Assembly: GCF_000276665.1 (NCBI RefSeq)
Contig: NW_004955518.1
Span: 2,272,811-2,336,810 of the forward strand
Source: Chinchilla lanigera
Taxonomy: Eukaryota > Chordata > Mammalia > Rodentia > Chinchillidae
DNA length: 64,000 bases
Reading direction: 5' to 3'
Below, piece by piece: positions 14,501 through 26,407 of this stretch. The notes under the pieces were generated by a model. It saw only the letters and a program-made list of their open reading frames with translations. It was not told the DNA's origin and did not search any database. The stretch's first letter is position 1; each line of letters starts with the position of its first letter. Made by a program: the position numbers and the translations under genes.

Positions 14501-17500
14501 ATGATCAGATGGCAGAAAATGACCCATAAAACAAGCTTAGAGTAAAGTGCCAAAAAGAAGAAGGCGCTCCTGGCACCAGGAAGCTGTGGCATCAGAAATC
14601 CTTGGAAGAGAAGGTTTCCAGGACATTGATTAGTGGTGGTGGGAGGGAACAAGGTGAGAGGAGACTGAAGAACGCCTGTCACGCAAGTAACACACAGATT
14701 GTTCATGGCTTTAGCAAAGTGTGTTTCAGTGGAGTGAAGAGAGCAGAAGCTGAAATACGAGAGACAAGGGAAAAGGGAAGGTGAGCAGGAGTGAGTGTGG
14801 CCAGCGCTTCAGAAATGGTGCTGTCTTACTGTCTGGTGTATGTAATAGCACCATGTATCATGCACTGACACTTAGTCAGTAAAAATTAACCCCTTTAAAA
14901 AAAGAAATGGTAGTAAGGAGGAAAGAGCACCAGCTGATAGGGGATGTGGAGCTGCGCGATGGCTCTGACTCGTCTGTGTTGGGAGCGGGTGATTCAAGCA
15001 TCCTGAGCTCGTGGTTTAAAGGAGCATGTTGAAGAAACTATAGCGCTGCGACCCTAAATGCAGGAGGAGAGGCACAGAGGGGTGTTGATTCTGGTAGCTC
15101 CTGCTCTCGGCCTGTTCTGACCCTCTGTGTAACCTCCCCAGGCCTGCTCCTCTGACCTGGAATGCCAGCTGTTGCTCCCTTTCTTGGCGTTTCTCCTCCT
15201 CCTGTCCTGTCTGCTCTCAGCTTCTCTCCTGCAGCCTGCTTGGCTGTTTTCCTCACTTCGTTCACCCCCATTAAGTTATTAACTCGCCAAGGTCTAGACT
15301 TCCCACTTCCTTTGGCTCTTTGAACTCACTGTTGGCTCTTTTCCTATTCACCAGCTCAGCAAGTCAGCATTTAGGTTATTCTGCAGACATGCAGAATTAC
15401 AATTAATATAATTGGTGTCAAGTGTGGAAGACTTAAAGACATTGCTACAACTGAGAAGGGAGCAATGAACATGCCCACCTCTCCATTATCCCCTGCTCCT
15501 GGTGCTTGGGACTGAATGCTGAGGCTTGCATGTGCGAGGCAACTGCCCGGTCTGTCCTCCAGCAGTTTTTGTTAAATTTTATTTTGAGGCAGGGTCTCAC
15601 TGAGTCGCCCAGGTTGGCCTTGAACTTGGGATCCTCCTACCTGAGCCTCCTGAGTAGCTGGGCTTACAGGCATGTGGCACTGCACCCAGCTTCTCCAGGT
15701 CCTTAGACATGAACTTAAAATAGACTTTATTCAAAGTATATTGTGAGGGTTTGGTTTTAAAGGGCCACAATTACACACTGGATTTTTATAAGTTAATTTA
15801 TGGATTCAATTAGGATTAAGAACGATCTTTAGTGTCTAAAGCAGACTCAAAGAAACATGCTGCCACTCTGAGACATGCAAATTGTGTCTAAGACTCTTCA
15901 GATAGATTTGCAGCAGTTTCTTAAAGATAGAGTGGCTTTATCATTCCTTAAAACTTCTAAAATCATCAGTTCACTTAATGTGGTGTATGGACAAAGACCA
16001 GACAGCTTCCTGTTCACTGACCTACATCCCACCAGTCATTTCTTACCTAAGGACAAGATTGAGAAAGAAAACATTTTTGACCATCTCTCATGCTCAGATC
16101 TTTTACATGTGCTGTCACATTTATTCCTCAGACTCCTCTGAAGTACTTATTTGAAGATACTTATTTTACAGATGACAGAGTGAGGCTCAGAACTGCGGCA
16201 GGCAGTATAAAGGCTGATCTTTCTACTTACACATGGTGGAGCAGTAGCTGTATCATTGTAATACTAATGTAATAATAATGTACCTCTAAAGTGAAAATCT
16301 GAAATTTGAAGTGCTCCAAAATCCAAACTTTTTGAGTGCCACAAGTGGAAAATTTCACACTTGGCCTCATATTATGAGTGGATCAAGTCAAAATGCTGAT
16401 GCACTAAAAATATTGCATAAAATTACATTCAGGCTATGTATTTAAACTGTATATGAAACATAAATGAATTCCATGTTTAGACTTGGATACCATCTTCTAT
16501 ATATGCAAACATTCCAGAGTGAAAAAAAAAAAAGCTAAAATCTGAAATACTTCTGGTCCCAAGCATTTCAGATAAGGGGGAGGGGGGCTTCATGTATGTC
16601 ATACAATTACATCCCTGTGACAGCTCTGCAAAGACCATCATCCCCATTTTAAAGATGAGAAAACAACTGCAAAGAGGTTAAATTATTTGTCCAGTCACAC
16701 AGCTATTTAGTAGTTATGATTCCACTGACCCCAACATTCCTCTCAAAAGTCATCTTGTTTGTCAAGATAAAGATGGTTCCCTGAGCCCCAGAACAAAGTC
16801 TGAGAGATAGATTTTTTTTCTTGGTACTGTTGAATTTACAGCTGCCTCCTGGCATCCCTGTTGAGCCAAAATACAGAATGTTTGTTTAGTCTTTCCTGCT
16901 TGTCAGTCTTGGTAAGGAGGACGGCAACATCAGATAGTTCTGCAAGCTTCTAAGTTTTGATAGTGTACTTTCTCATCTCTCTAGCAGCATCCTCTGTCAG
17001 GACAGACACAAGAACTCAAAATTAGCCAAGAAAACCGCAAGCAAAGCCAGAATTAAATATCGCAAGTTGTTGAACTAGCTCTTTCACTTATCTTTGCAAG
17101 AGTCCCTTAGCGCTCACATGGAACAGATTGACTTCAGTTTTACACATGAATTCTAAGGGTCTCTGTTTAAACTTCATCTACAGCAACAAAAATAGTTGAG
17201 GAGGGCCCAGTGCGGAGGAGGGCTCACTGCAGAGTGTAGTAACAACAGAGACATGACCAGAGATAAGAACCAGGAGACAAAAAATGACAAGAAACAGAAA
17301 CAAGAGCCCAGAAGCACAGCCAGGAAAGCTGCTCTGGTGCCAAACACCCGTACCCTTCGTAAGCATATCCAACAGTGGATTGCCAGTTCTTTTTCCACTG
17401 TGATAGAGACACTGAATATTCGTGAGAAGTTAACATTTTGTCTGGCGATCTCCAGTTTAGGAAAGTAGTGACCCCGCGAGAAGTGTGTCTTTAGAAAATG

Positions 17501-19027
17501 GGGGAGAAGCCTCCTACCCACAAAAGCATTAGTACTTTATCCTTAAAATCCAACAATTAGTGAATTATTCCCCAGAACCCTCTGTGCTATTTTTCTTTAT
17601 ATTTCTGAGGCACAGTTCCTGGCACATAATACAGGTTGAACAGCCATAATCCAAAACTCCAAAATCTGAAAGTTTTTGAGCAATGACGCGATGTCACAAG
17701 TGGAGAGTTCTGTGCAATGAAGCACTGATTTATGCACAAAATTATAAAAACATTTTGTAAAATTGCCTTTAAGCTATGTTTATAAAGTGTATATGAAACA
17801 CAAATGAATTTCGTGTTTAGACTTGGGTTCCATGCCCAAGATATCTCATTGTGTATATGCAAATATTCCACCCCGCTAGAAAAGCCCAAAATGTCAGATA
17901 AGGAATACTCAGCCTGTATCTGCCTGTCAAGGCTGGATAATAGCATGTCAAGCTGCTCTCTGGGGGTTGGGTAGCCCTGTTTTGCTGTGGTCACTCAGGC
18001 AAGCTGCATTCCTGGATATATTCCAGGATAACTTTATGAAACATGGAGGAGGCTAAGACCCTGAGAGTTTAGTACGAATTCTGCTTTCACATGTAATTAA
18101 GTAAGATGATACTCGGCCTCCTTTCAAATGACAATAATAATATTAAACATTCAACTATATATAATTGCTTTTATTTATTATCATTGTCTTCACCAACAGT
18201 AACTAGTGCTGATCACTGGGTAAGGACATGAAAAAGAAGTTGGGACACAGTTGAAATCCCATAGCTAGAACCAGGCTGAGAAATATTGAATCAGAGCTCC
18301 CAAAATAAGTGGGGATTCAGAACACACACACACTCCCTCTCCAGCCTGCCAGTAAAGCTGGATTTTCCTGGGGCTTCAGAACACACACACACACTCCAGC
18401 TCCAGCCTGCCAGTAAAGCTGGAGCTCTCTTGATTCAGCCTCGATCTAAATGAGAGACAATTGCCCTTCAGAGAGTCCCAGGCAGCCGGAAGGTGCAGGT
18501 GCACATAGGTCATGGGCAGCCAGAGGCCCAGCTTCGGGCATCCATTCCCAGCACCTGGCCTTCCTTTCCCGCACAGAGCCGTGGGTTTTACAGGTCATGG
18601 CCATTTTGAAAAGGCCAAATCGCTGACCTGTTTAATGAGTGCAGTTTCTGCATGAAAGCCCACATCCCTCTCCCCAGAGGCCAGGAAGCATCGCTGGGGT
18701 AGGGGGACCAGTTCTCTGCTCTGTGCCTCAGGGGTTTCTGGCCTTAACTCCTGGTGGAATTAGCAGGAGTTATCTGTAAATCCCTGAGGCATCTATCAGC
18801 AGACTGAGCCAGGCTGCTTTTGAAAGATTCACTGACCCCTTATTAACTCAAGTCCTTGTTAGGAAATATCTAATCAGCTGTGAGCCAGCACACCAGGGGC
18901 GCAGGGGTCAGCAGGAGTGGGGAGCTGTGGGTTGGGTCCAGCTGTGTGCTGTCTGGTGACTGAGTTGTTTTGCTTTCCACTTGCAGCTATCTTTCAGATC
19001 ATTCAGAGCATAAGGATGGGGATGTGA
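2468..19027 (+). CDS. SERP2: SERP2, stress-associated ER protein 2 (RAMP4 family), partial: exons 2 and 3 of the coding sequence
   Basis: The protein is a 65-residue tail-anchored ER membrane protein; family members associate with the Sec61 translocon and are linked to stabilising new membrane proteins during ER stress. The two exons seen here (2468-2540 and 18987-19027) encode residues 29-65. They cover the cytosolic RPQEEKYPVGPW stretch, the hydrophobic anchor (about residues 37-60, rich in L, F and V) and the C-terminal RMGM end. The joined sequence matches what I know of mammalian SERP2; KYPVGPW separates it from SERP1, which has a different sequence there. Splice sites are canonical and the 16.4-kb intron rules out a processed SERP1/SERP2 pseudogene. 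Exon 1 (residues 1-28) lies upstream of the window, so the entry is incomplete at its 5' end. The nearest neighbour, TSC22D1, is convergent. Confidence 0.95.
2830..2982 (+). mobile_element. B1-type SINE (7SL-derived)
   Basis: GCCTGTAATCCGAGCACTCG, GAGGCCAGCCTGGGCTACAA and a GAGACGCTGTCTCAAAAA end. The short GGCCAGCC block appears twice, as in B1. Confidence 0.85.
6205..6285 (-). mobile_element. Degraded ID SINE, reverse
   Basis: The + strand reads CATGCTTGCCAGGCGGGTGC then CTACCACTAAGATTCCCAGC, an ID body in reverse. Confidence 0.6.
8060..8190 (+). mobile_element. MIR-like SINE fragment
   Basis: GAATTCAAAACCTGGATTTG, AACCTTGAACAAGTTATTTA and GTCAAGAAAGTGGAGTTTAA follow MIR order. Confidence 0.5.
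8978..9097 (+). mobile_element. B1-type SINE
   Basis: CTTATAATCCCAGCTATTC, GGAGGCAAGAGGATTGG and GAGATCCTGTCTCAAAAT with an A-rich tail. Confidence 0.75.
10290..10432. repeat. GT-rich degenerate microsatellite
   Basis: Repeated TGTGT with frequent A and C interruptions. The frame it opens is low complexity. Confidence 0.75.
15495..15692 (-). mobile_element. Reverse B1-type SINE preceded by an ID-like stretch
   Basis: GGCAGGGTCTCACTGAGTCG and CTGAGCCTCCTGAGTAGCTG read as reversed B1. The leading GGGACTGAATGCTGAGGCTT stretch resembles a reversed tRNA-derived part. Confidence 0.65.
16085..16215 (+). mobile_element. MIR-like SINE fragment
   Basis: TCACATTTATTCCTCAGAC and TTTTACAGATGACAGAGTGA match the MIR core with changes. 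Confidence 0.5.
16290..16577 (+). mobile_element. Partial copy of the same Tigger-like MITE
   Basis: Shares AAAGTGCTCC-type, TATATGAAACATAAATGAAT and TGTTTAGACTTGGAT blocks with the full copy at 17632, in the same orientation. The terminal repeats are degraded. An A-run interrupts it near 16525. Confidence 0.65.
16600..16740 (+). mobile_element. MIR SINE fragment
   Basis: CCCATTTTAAAGATGAGAAA, AGAGGTTAAATTATTTGTCC and GTCACACAGCTATTTAGTAG follow the MIR core order. Confidence 0.7.
17632..17916 (+). mobile_element. Complete Tigger-like (TcMar) MITE with TA target duplication
   Basis: A 285-bp unit begins CAGGTTGAACAGCCATAATC and ends with a recognisable inverted copy (GATAAGGAATACTCAGCCTG). 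It is flanked by TA on both sides (17630-17631, 17917-17918). It has no coding capacity. Confidence 0.75.
18311..18423. repeat. Tandem duplication of a segment of about 55 bp
   Basis: Two copies (18311-18362 and 18370-18423) share TTCAGAACACACACACAC and CCAGCCTGCCAGTAAAGCTG with only small differences, mainly CA-repeat length and CCCTCT versus CCAGCT. Confidence 0.9.
18987..19027 (+). CDS. SERP2: SERP2 terminal coding exon
   Basis: After the TTGCAG acceptor the frame completes alanine 53 and reads IFQIIQSIRMGM followed by TGA at 19025-19027. This is the invariant C-terminus of the RAMP4/SERP family and forms the end of the membrane anchor plus a short lumenal tail. Confidence 0.96.
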
Positions 19028-19425
19028 GGAGGCCCAGACATCTGGCTCTGTGCCCTCCCACCGGAGAGGGGAAGAGCTCGCAGGCCTTTGGCAGGTACCT
19101 GTGGGAAGCAAACCAGTCACACAGAAGAGAAAGAAGGGTCCCCTATTGTTCCTGGTCACTTCAGCGAGGGAGTCAGATCAGATTGCCTTCTCACAGGACC
19201 TCTCAGTGCATCCGTGTCTCCGAGCAGAAAGGACACTCTGCTTTTCTGTTGGCCGGATTGTTAGCCAAGCGGGTCATCTGCAGCAGCACTGTCTGTCTGG
19301 TTCCCTCCCTGAGTTTCACTAATGTGTGCATGTGGCCCCTGAATGACCACTGGTTTTCTGTCTACTGATAAAATCTCTTCTCTGTCAGAAATTGGTTTTA
19401 CAAATAAATGTCTTCATTCAAGCTT
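19028..19425 (+). other. SERP2: SERP2 3' untranslated region
   Basis: This stretch runs from the TGA stop to just past an AATAAA signal. An apparent 132-codon frame across it (18970-19368) begins upstream of the SERP2 acceptor and shows no recognised family, so it is treated as chance. The exact cleavage site, about 15-20 bases past the signal, is inferred. Confidence 0.7.
19403..19408 (+). terminator. SERP2 poly(A) signal AATAAA
   Basis: A canonical hexamer lies 376 bases after the SERP2 stop codon. A TGTG-containing stretch 20-30 bases downstream could serve as the downstream element. Confidence 0.7.
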
Positions 19426-22179
19426 ATGCCATGTGTGAGTTACCAGAAGAAAAACGAAGGGAACAAAATAGCAGAATAGTTCAAAGGGGATGGGACAGGT
19501 GGGAGGAAATTTTTTTATGCAATGGGAAAAGAGAAAAAGAATCCTCAGATGGGGATCCAGAGAGATTTATCTAGCAGGTCAGAAGAATGAAGCTCTGGCT
19601 GGTTCTAATGACCTGGGGTTTCCACATATTTGACTTGTCTTTTTCTTTGTTAAAATATGTTTTTGTCTTTTTTTTTTTTTTCAGTCCAGTAAAGGTATCT
19701 GCAGTGTATGTTAAGGTCTGACTATCTGTTATCTCTTCTGGGCTCTGCCTCAGAGGATACACAGAACAGATGTCTTAGGCCTCTCAGTAAAAGCCATCAC
19801 TCCAGGGCCCAGCAGCTGACTCCAAAGCCTGGAGCAGGAGCCCTGCAGCACCCTGGGTGGCCAGCGAGGAGGAGACAGGAGGCCAGGCTCACTGGTAAAG
19901 CCCCCCTCTCCCTGACCAGACTTCCCACAGCCTCTCAAATTGTGGTGTCACCAAACAAAGTTACAGGGACAACCACAGAGATCCAGACAGGAGCACAGTT
20001 CCCATGCAACTTGAAGCATGCCTTTATTTTTTTTAATTCCATCTTTTCACTGGCATTTTTTTTTCATTCCTTAATATTGTGAAAGCTGTAAAAAGGGAAG
20101 TGGCAGGAATAAGGGGTTTCCTCTCCCTTCTCTCTCCCTTCCTTTCCTATTGAAGCTGGTAAGAGGGCACCTCTTAAACCAGTGGCCCCGGGGACAGTCC
20201 GTCAGCCTTGTGCCAGGGCCCAGGCCCAGCTGCCTGCTGTAGGCTGAAGGAGAAAGGCCACAGCCCTCTAGGCCACAGGGACTGCCCCCTCCTACACCTT
20301 TCCTGACCTTTTAGTTGCTTTGCCTTGTCTTGTGCACATGAATTTCTCTTCTTTCCTAATGCCATCAAAAGCACACCCACTAGGCCACCGCTGAAGGCCA
20401 CCACGGGCTGGAGTGCGGTAGTCCACCCTCTATGGGACAGCATTTCTCTTCCCCTATTTGTACTCTACCATAACAGCAGTAGTCAAGAGGGTAATATCCC
20501 CATTTCAAAGAAAGGGAAACTGAATCTCAGCCAGAACCAGCTCCAGAAAAATCCACGTTGACCCCAGGTGACAGTTGTGTTAGGCTGAGCCAAACTGCCA
20601 TCCAAAAAACTGCTGGGCTGAGCTTTATCACCAGGCTCCGCAGTCACTCACAAATCAGTTTTCTCCTTGTTTCAAGGGAGCCACCCTGAAGTGCTTCCAC
20701 ACTACAGACAGTCCGTCCTCCCTGCTGGCTTCTCCCGTCAGTCCTCGGCAATTAGAGATGAGAGCTGCCATAGGTGAATGAGGGTCATCACTGTGGACCT
20801 GTACAGCAGCGACAGCAGACATTCTCACTGTAACACAGTGAGCAACACATAGCGTCCAAGTGCACAGCATACCCATGGAAGCACGTTTTACAGAACAACA
20901 CCTAGCCTCACCAAACAGTGCACTGTGCTGTTTTGCTTCTGGTCTATTTAATTTTTAAAATTCTGGTTGTACCTCGACCATTGATTTCCTAACCCAAAAA
21001 TAGGCTTCAATCCAGTTTGAGAAACAATGATTTTCAAGGGAAATCCAAGCCCTTAGTAGAGGGCAGATAAGTAGGAAAGGGCTTGAACCACCCCAAGTAT
21101 CCTGATGAGAATCTAAGTCGCATCCTCAGTCGGTTCACATACCTGGCACATAATAAGAGACTTCTTTTTGTGCTTAAGGCATGTTGGTTGATCTTAGAAG
21201 GTAGGTGGAAGGAGGCTGGCGAACCTGTGAATCGAGCTCCACCCTGATCCCACTGAAACACAGTGAAATGAAACTGTGCTCCAAGGAAAACCAAAAGGAG
21301 ACCACTACATTGTTATGATCTGCCTGAGACCAGAGCCTCATACAACCTTCTCAGATTGATGTAACAGGCTCATTCCGGTGTTAGTCAACACAGGGGAAGC
21401 TGTGCTGCAGTAACAAGAAGAAAAACTCAGTGGCTTCACAAGAAAACATTTACTGTTTATCACACATGTTTGACACAAGCTGGCCAGGACTTGCCTGTAA
21501 GGAGTAATTCAGTAACTGCGTTCTGCAGCCATCCCAAGATAAGGTGATCTCCGCATCTGAAAGAAAGGAAAGTCACACGGCACCTCTTGCCTTGGCCCCA
21601 AAGTGGCACTTCAGGTCCACTCACCACTGTTTGCCCAAGCAGTCATCTGACCCAACAATTTGCAAAGAACCCTGGAAATGCCAGGATGCATGTGGTTTTT
21701 TGGTGAACTATATTTCTGCCATAATCCTCCACTTCCTGTCTTTTCTGCATGTGGTATGATTGGAACACCAGACTTTAGTTGAGGTTTTCTAGCCAGCGTC
21801 TCTTTCGGAGAGACTTAATATCTCCATGCACTTTGTTCTAGAGCTACGCCCCTGTGTACAGAGCACAGATGATGAGTGAGTGGCTTTCTGTGAGCTCCTG
21901 GAAGGTGATCAAGCCATTACACTTTTAAGCATGAAAAGGAGTATCATTAATAATTCTCCCATGACACCAAACTAGCTACACTCAGCCAGCCTGGACACAT
22001 CAGGACATATTATCAACCAGGCCATAGGTAGATGCAGACACTGGGCTAAGTCAAAAGGTTTTAGAGTTCCACAAGCCCGTTGTTCACTGCATGGGGCAGT
22101 CTCCCTAAGAAGAAACTTAGACTCCAGTTTTCCCACAAAGTGAGTTAGGTTGACAGTCAATGCTCATGGAAGAGTTTAA

Positions 22180-22345
22180 TCCTTGCAAGATGCCCCTCTG
22201 TTAGAGGCTATAATTATGTGTCTTACAGGTAGGAGACTGAGACCCAAAAGTTTTGAAAAAATTGCCCAAGGTTAAGTAGTTAGAATACAAGGACTCTGAG
22301 ATTCAGAGCACACAGGCCTCAGCATCTGTGCTCTTCCCCACAGCA
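22180..22345 (+). mobile_element. MIR-like SINE fragment
   Basis: TTACAGGTAGGAGACTGAGA and AATTGCCCAAGGTTAAGTAG follow MIR core order. Confidence 0.55.
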
Positions 22346-23199
22346 CTGCCGTGGGAAAGGACACACGCTGAAGACAGGTAGAGGACTTCCTTCCGGCTGC
22401 TCCACATCTAAGACAAGGAGTAGCGCCTGGAATTCAGTACATACTCAGGAAGTGAATAAATCCATCAATCAATGGCCTTTTGTTGACTATGTGCTATGGC
22501 GAGGGTCAAATTGTAGAAGGCAAGATAGAATCCTAGAAATAACCCAGGATCAGAAGGCAGGGCACTGGGTTCTTTCCTATCACTTTGTTCTGTGGACCTC
22601 AGTGTGCTCACGAGCATATTGAGGATATCCTGTCCTTCCCAGGTCTGAGGCAGGAAACAAATGATACATGTGTGCAACACTGCTTTTTAAAAACTATAAG
22701 ATGCTACACAAATTATATATATAAACATTTGTATATAATTACATAGTAATCGTTGTTGGCAGCCATATAATAATACAATAATAATTGCCAATCAGGGCAA
22801 TCTCTGTCAGATTGCACAGAGAACACTGCTTTGTATTCAAGATCATCCCCCACCATAGCCCAACCTCAGGCTGTGCTCTCAGCAGTGGGGGATGATGGAC
22901 GGGTCAGCACAGTCCACCCCATCAAGTGGACAGAAAGCCTCAGTGCCCCTCCTACTAGCAATGCCACAATTCTCCGTGTCATTATTGCTATGTATAGTCA
23001 TTTCTGAAGGAAAGTTTAGGCAAGTCTCAAAAGTGATTGGCTGTGCAAGGCTGTGCTGTGTCACTCCTGAAGAGAACAGAGATAGACCAGGCAGCAACTC
23101 ACACCCCACTGAGATGCAAAGCAGAGAGGCAGGAGGAGAAAAAGGAAGGCTGGATGGAGGAAGAAGAGAGAAAGGGGGATGAGGAGCTAATGCAAAGCA

Positions 23200-23420
23200 C
23201 AGTGACTATGGTTAGTTATAGCAGGTGTCAGTTATAGTTAGTTATAGCAGGTTTTAAATGTGCTCACCACTCACACGTACACAAGTGATAGCTAATCAAG
23301 GTGCTGGGTGTGTCAGCTAACTTGATTGCCATTACACTGTACAATGGAGACATATATCAAATAATCTTAAATGTATACAATTTTTTTTCATTTATACTTC
23401 AGTAAAGATGGGGAAGAAAA
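23200..23420 (+). mobile_element. Old L1 3'-end fragment
   Basis: Contains TTAAATGTGCTCACCACTC, CACTGTACAATGGAGACATA and TATACTTCAGTAAAGATGG, typical of old L1 3' ends, followed by an A/G-rich stretch. Confidence 0.55.
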
Positions 23421-23784
23421 GGGAGAAAGACAATAAAAGAGGGAAGGAAAGGAACGAGGGGAATGAAGGGCATTTTCTTACTGTTTAGTATGTAATTCAC
23501 TTTATCACTCACAAAAGCTCACGAAACACGTTTGGCTACAGCTGCTGGCAAGGCATGGTACACCGCCTGCCCTCTGAGTGTCCACTCTGCAGCGCGCCTC
23601 GGGGAAAGGGCCCAGGAGGACGGTAGTGCTGTCTCCGGCCCCCAAATCTGTATGTTTCTATATGGGAAGAGGATTCACTTTTCCTTTTTTACCTTTTCAT
23701 TGGCTAGGAATGTTTTGATAAGCCATCTTCACCCCTGATGTGCTGTGGGTGTCATGGAACATATGAGAGTAGAATAAAGATATT

Positions 23785-23818
23785 TCTCTCTCCCTCTCCC
23801 TCTCTCTCTCTGTCTCTA

Positions 23819-23850
<32 letters not shown>

Positions 23851-23852
23851 AG
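23785..23852. repeat. (TC)n-rich microsatellite
   Basis: Interrupted TCTC and TGTCTC repeats next to a reversed ID-like element. Confidence 0.9.
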
Positions 23853-23869
23853 TCTTTCTTTGTGTACAG

Positions 23870-23935
23870 GGGATCAAGCCCAGGGCCTCCCTCATTTGAG
23901 GCAGATGCTCTGCTGCTGAGCCATATTTCTAAAAA
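23870..23935 (-). mobile_element. Degraded ID-like SINE, reverse
   Basis: GGGGATCAAGCCCAGGGCC and GCTCTGCTGCTGAGCCA resemble a reversed ID body. It follows a TC-rich microsatellite. Confidence 0.5.
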
Positions 23936-25526
23936 TAAGGTACGAACCGCGCTGCCAGAACTGGACCCACAAACGGAAAAACAGCCGCCATCCTGCCTTG
24001 CGGGATAGCTGCACTTCTGGGGCTCACTAAGAGCAGAAGCAGGGAGGCAGGAGGTTGAGACACCTCAGCCCATTCCTGGACCCCCAGGAGCAGAGGCACC
24101 CTGCACTCTAGGCCCTTCCCCCCATTCAGTGCACAATCGAATTTTCCTGCTGTGGAAGTCCAGTGGCTACAGAGCACATAGCAGCTGTCTATGTGACAAT
24201 GACACAAAAAGTGCCTGTATTAAAGATGCATCCACAAACCAGCATCTGCCCTCTCTTCTGGAAGCTAATTTAGAACAGTAAAAGGAAGAGGAACGGTTGC
24301 AGCTCTGCTTTGTGCCCGTGTGTGAAAACACAGACTTCTGCACAGAGAAAACATCTCCTTCGCTTCTGTACAGCAGCAGCTCCTATCCGGGCATTTCTGG
24401 TTTCCAGCAAACAGGCAAAAGATGGCAAAGGAACAGCAAGGCTCCATAAACTGGGGCTATTTGCTGTCAGAGTCCCCAGCCCTATATTTCAAGGGACATC
24501 TCCAGCCCTCAGCCTCCCTCCCTGGCTGTAGCCCCACAGAGGGCCTGAGACCTGGCCTTTGGAACAACTTAGACCCTTGCAGTCTTTCAGCCTGAATGAA
24601 ACTGCCACCAGTGTGTCTCCACGCCTACCATCAGGGTTGCTACCTGAGATCATGGTTTATTTGTGTTAGAAAAAGTCCCTGCAGCTTTCCAACCTGGACC
24701 ATGTCCCCTGGGACTAAGTGGGGAAAGTCGCTGATGTAATAACCCAGCTTGAGCTTCGCTGCCAGATGCAGCGTGCATGGGCTCCAGGCCCAGGGCAGCG
24801 AGGTGGCAGGGGGTGGCCCGCTGTGCGAGACAATCTGAGTCTTCACAGCAAGGAAGCCACCCGGGGAACGTGTCCCTCGGGGTGTCGGGTGCCTCTTTGT
24901 GCCTGTCTCTCTATTCATTCCTCTGCCTCATTGTCTCTGTGTTTCACTATCCCTGTGTGTCTGTGCCCTCTCTCTCCTCTACCTCTTCCTCGCTGTGTCC
25001 TGTCTTTCTCCCTGTCTCCTGTCTATGTCGTTGTCTCAGTCTCTCACGCAAAGAAGCAACACCTACTACTCTACTTCTACCGAGAGTATTCATTCTCTAA
25101 TTTGAAGTGCAAAGGGGGCCTAGGGCTGCAGACTTCCTCACCACCACCTCTTCCCTTTGACTAGCACTGCCACCTGGTAGCTCAAGGCGTCCTTGGCTGG
25201 CCAGGCCCAGGTGGCCCTAGTGCTTTGCCACAGAAGCCTGGCTTTTCCTCCCTCACCCTCAAGGCTCCTGGCTGACTACTTCCTGCAGACCAAGGGTCCG
25301 GAGCAAAGGCAAGCAGTTATATTTGCTTTTCTTGGGGTAAAGGTAGAAAAGTGCGATTAATGCAGCTGACACTGGCACAGGGGATAGAGACATTGCTGGG
25401 AATAGCGAAGGACGGGTGCCCACAGCACAGCGCCCAGCTCTGCTGGGGAGCAAATGCTCCAGCCATCTTTTTGTCGGTCTTCATCTAGAAAACAGACTGA
25501 AAGGTGTTTTAAAATATTAACCCAAA

Positions 25527-25630
25527 GGGCTAGGGATTTAGCTCAGTGGCACAGCACCTGCCTGGCAAGCGCAAGGTCGGGAGTTGGATTCCTGGTACCA
25601 GAAAACAATGACAACAACAAAAAAATACAA
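25527..25630 (+). mobile_element. ID SINE with perfect 16-bp target duplication
   Basis: A near-intact ID body (TAGGGATTTAGCTCAGTGG, CCTGCCTGGCAAGCGCAAGG) ends in CTGGTACCAG and an A-rich tail. TAAAATATTAACCCAA flanks it at 25510-25525 and 25631-25646, indicating recent insertion. Confidence 0.9.
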
Positions 25631-26364
25631 TAAAATATTAACCCAAGAAGTCCTCCATGATGACCTAGACTGTAAGTCAGTGTGGACAGCTGGAGGCTCC
25701 AAACAGGATCGGGCTGCTTCTCCAAGTCACAGGTGGGGGCTGGAGCTCAGAACTGTGTTGGGGAAATCTTTTAGGGGCTGGAGTGCCCAGGACCCACCCT
25801 ACGCAGGGGCTAGCTGTCACCTTCGATCATGCACCTCCGGGAAGCAGTTCTCCCTGACAAAGGTGGGTCAAGGCCAGGTGACTTGTAGAGGGGACCCAGG
25901 GTGGGGCACTGGGCCTGGGAGGGCTTCACCGCACAGCAGCTTCCTAACTAGCCAGGACGACGCGCCAGGACCCACAGCCCTGCGGCACACTGCCTGTCAC
26001 CGCCAACTTCTCTATGCTTAGTGTTAAGGTACAACAGGGCAGCAGGAAATTACCTTCCTTTGTGCAGTGGAGGCTGTGTTACATTTCAGAGACAATGGGG
26101 AGGGGCAGAGTCAGCTTTATGAGACAAGGAACTCGTCCCAAAGTCTATCTTTTGTTGTAAGTTGCAGGAATTTCAAGAATGAACATAGTTCTTCCTCCCA
26201 CCCCAGCCCCTCTCAGAATCTGCCTCCCTCTCTTGCAAAAGCAAGTGACATACCTGGCATTGTGCACTGGCCACTGTCCAGAGCCTTTCAGATCATCTGA
26301 CCCCCGAAACTCCCTGGGGACCGCACCGTATTGTCTTTTTCTCAGGCTGCCTCTGTCTCTATCT

Positions 26365-26365
<1 letters not shown>

Positions 26366-26407
<42 letters not shown>

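Larger units (their letters stand above)
2541..18986 (+). other. SERP2: SERP2 intron 2 (16.4 kb)
   Basis: The intron is bounded by a GTAGAG donor and a TTGCAG acceptor. It holds B1 copies near 2830, 8978 and 15520, MIR fragments near 8060, 16085 and 16600, two Tigger-like MITEs (16290, 17632), a GT-rich tract near 10290-10430 and a short tandem duplication at 18311-18423. No coding exon could be supported. The long stretches 3000-8000 and 10750-15480 show no family I can name. Confidence 0.85.

Noticed and set aside
18970..19368. 132-codon frame overlapping the SERP2 last exon
   Set aside because: It is in a different frame from SERP2, starts before the acceptor and covers the 3' UTR.
21798..21814. 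Six-bp stem with TTCGG loop
   Set aside because: Too short to stand out in 64 kb.
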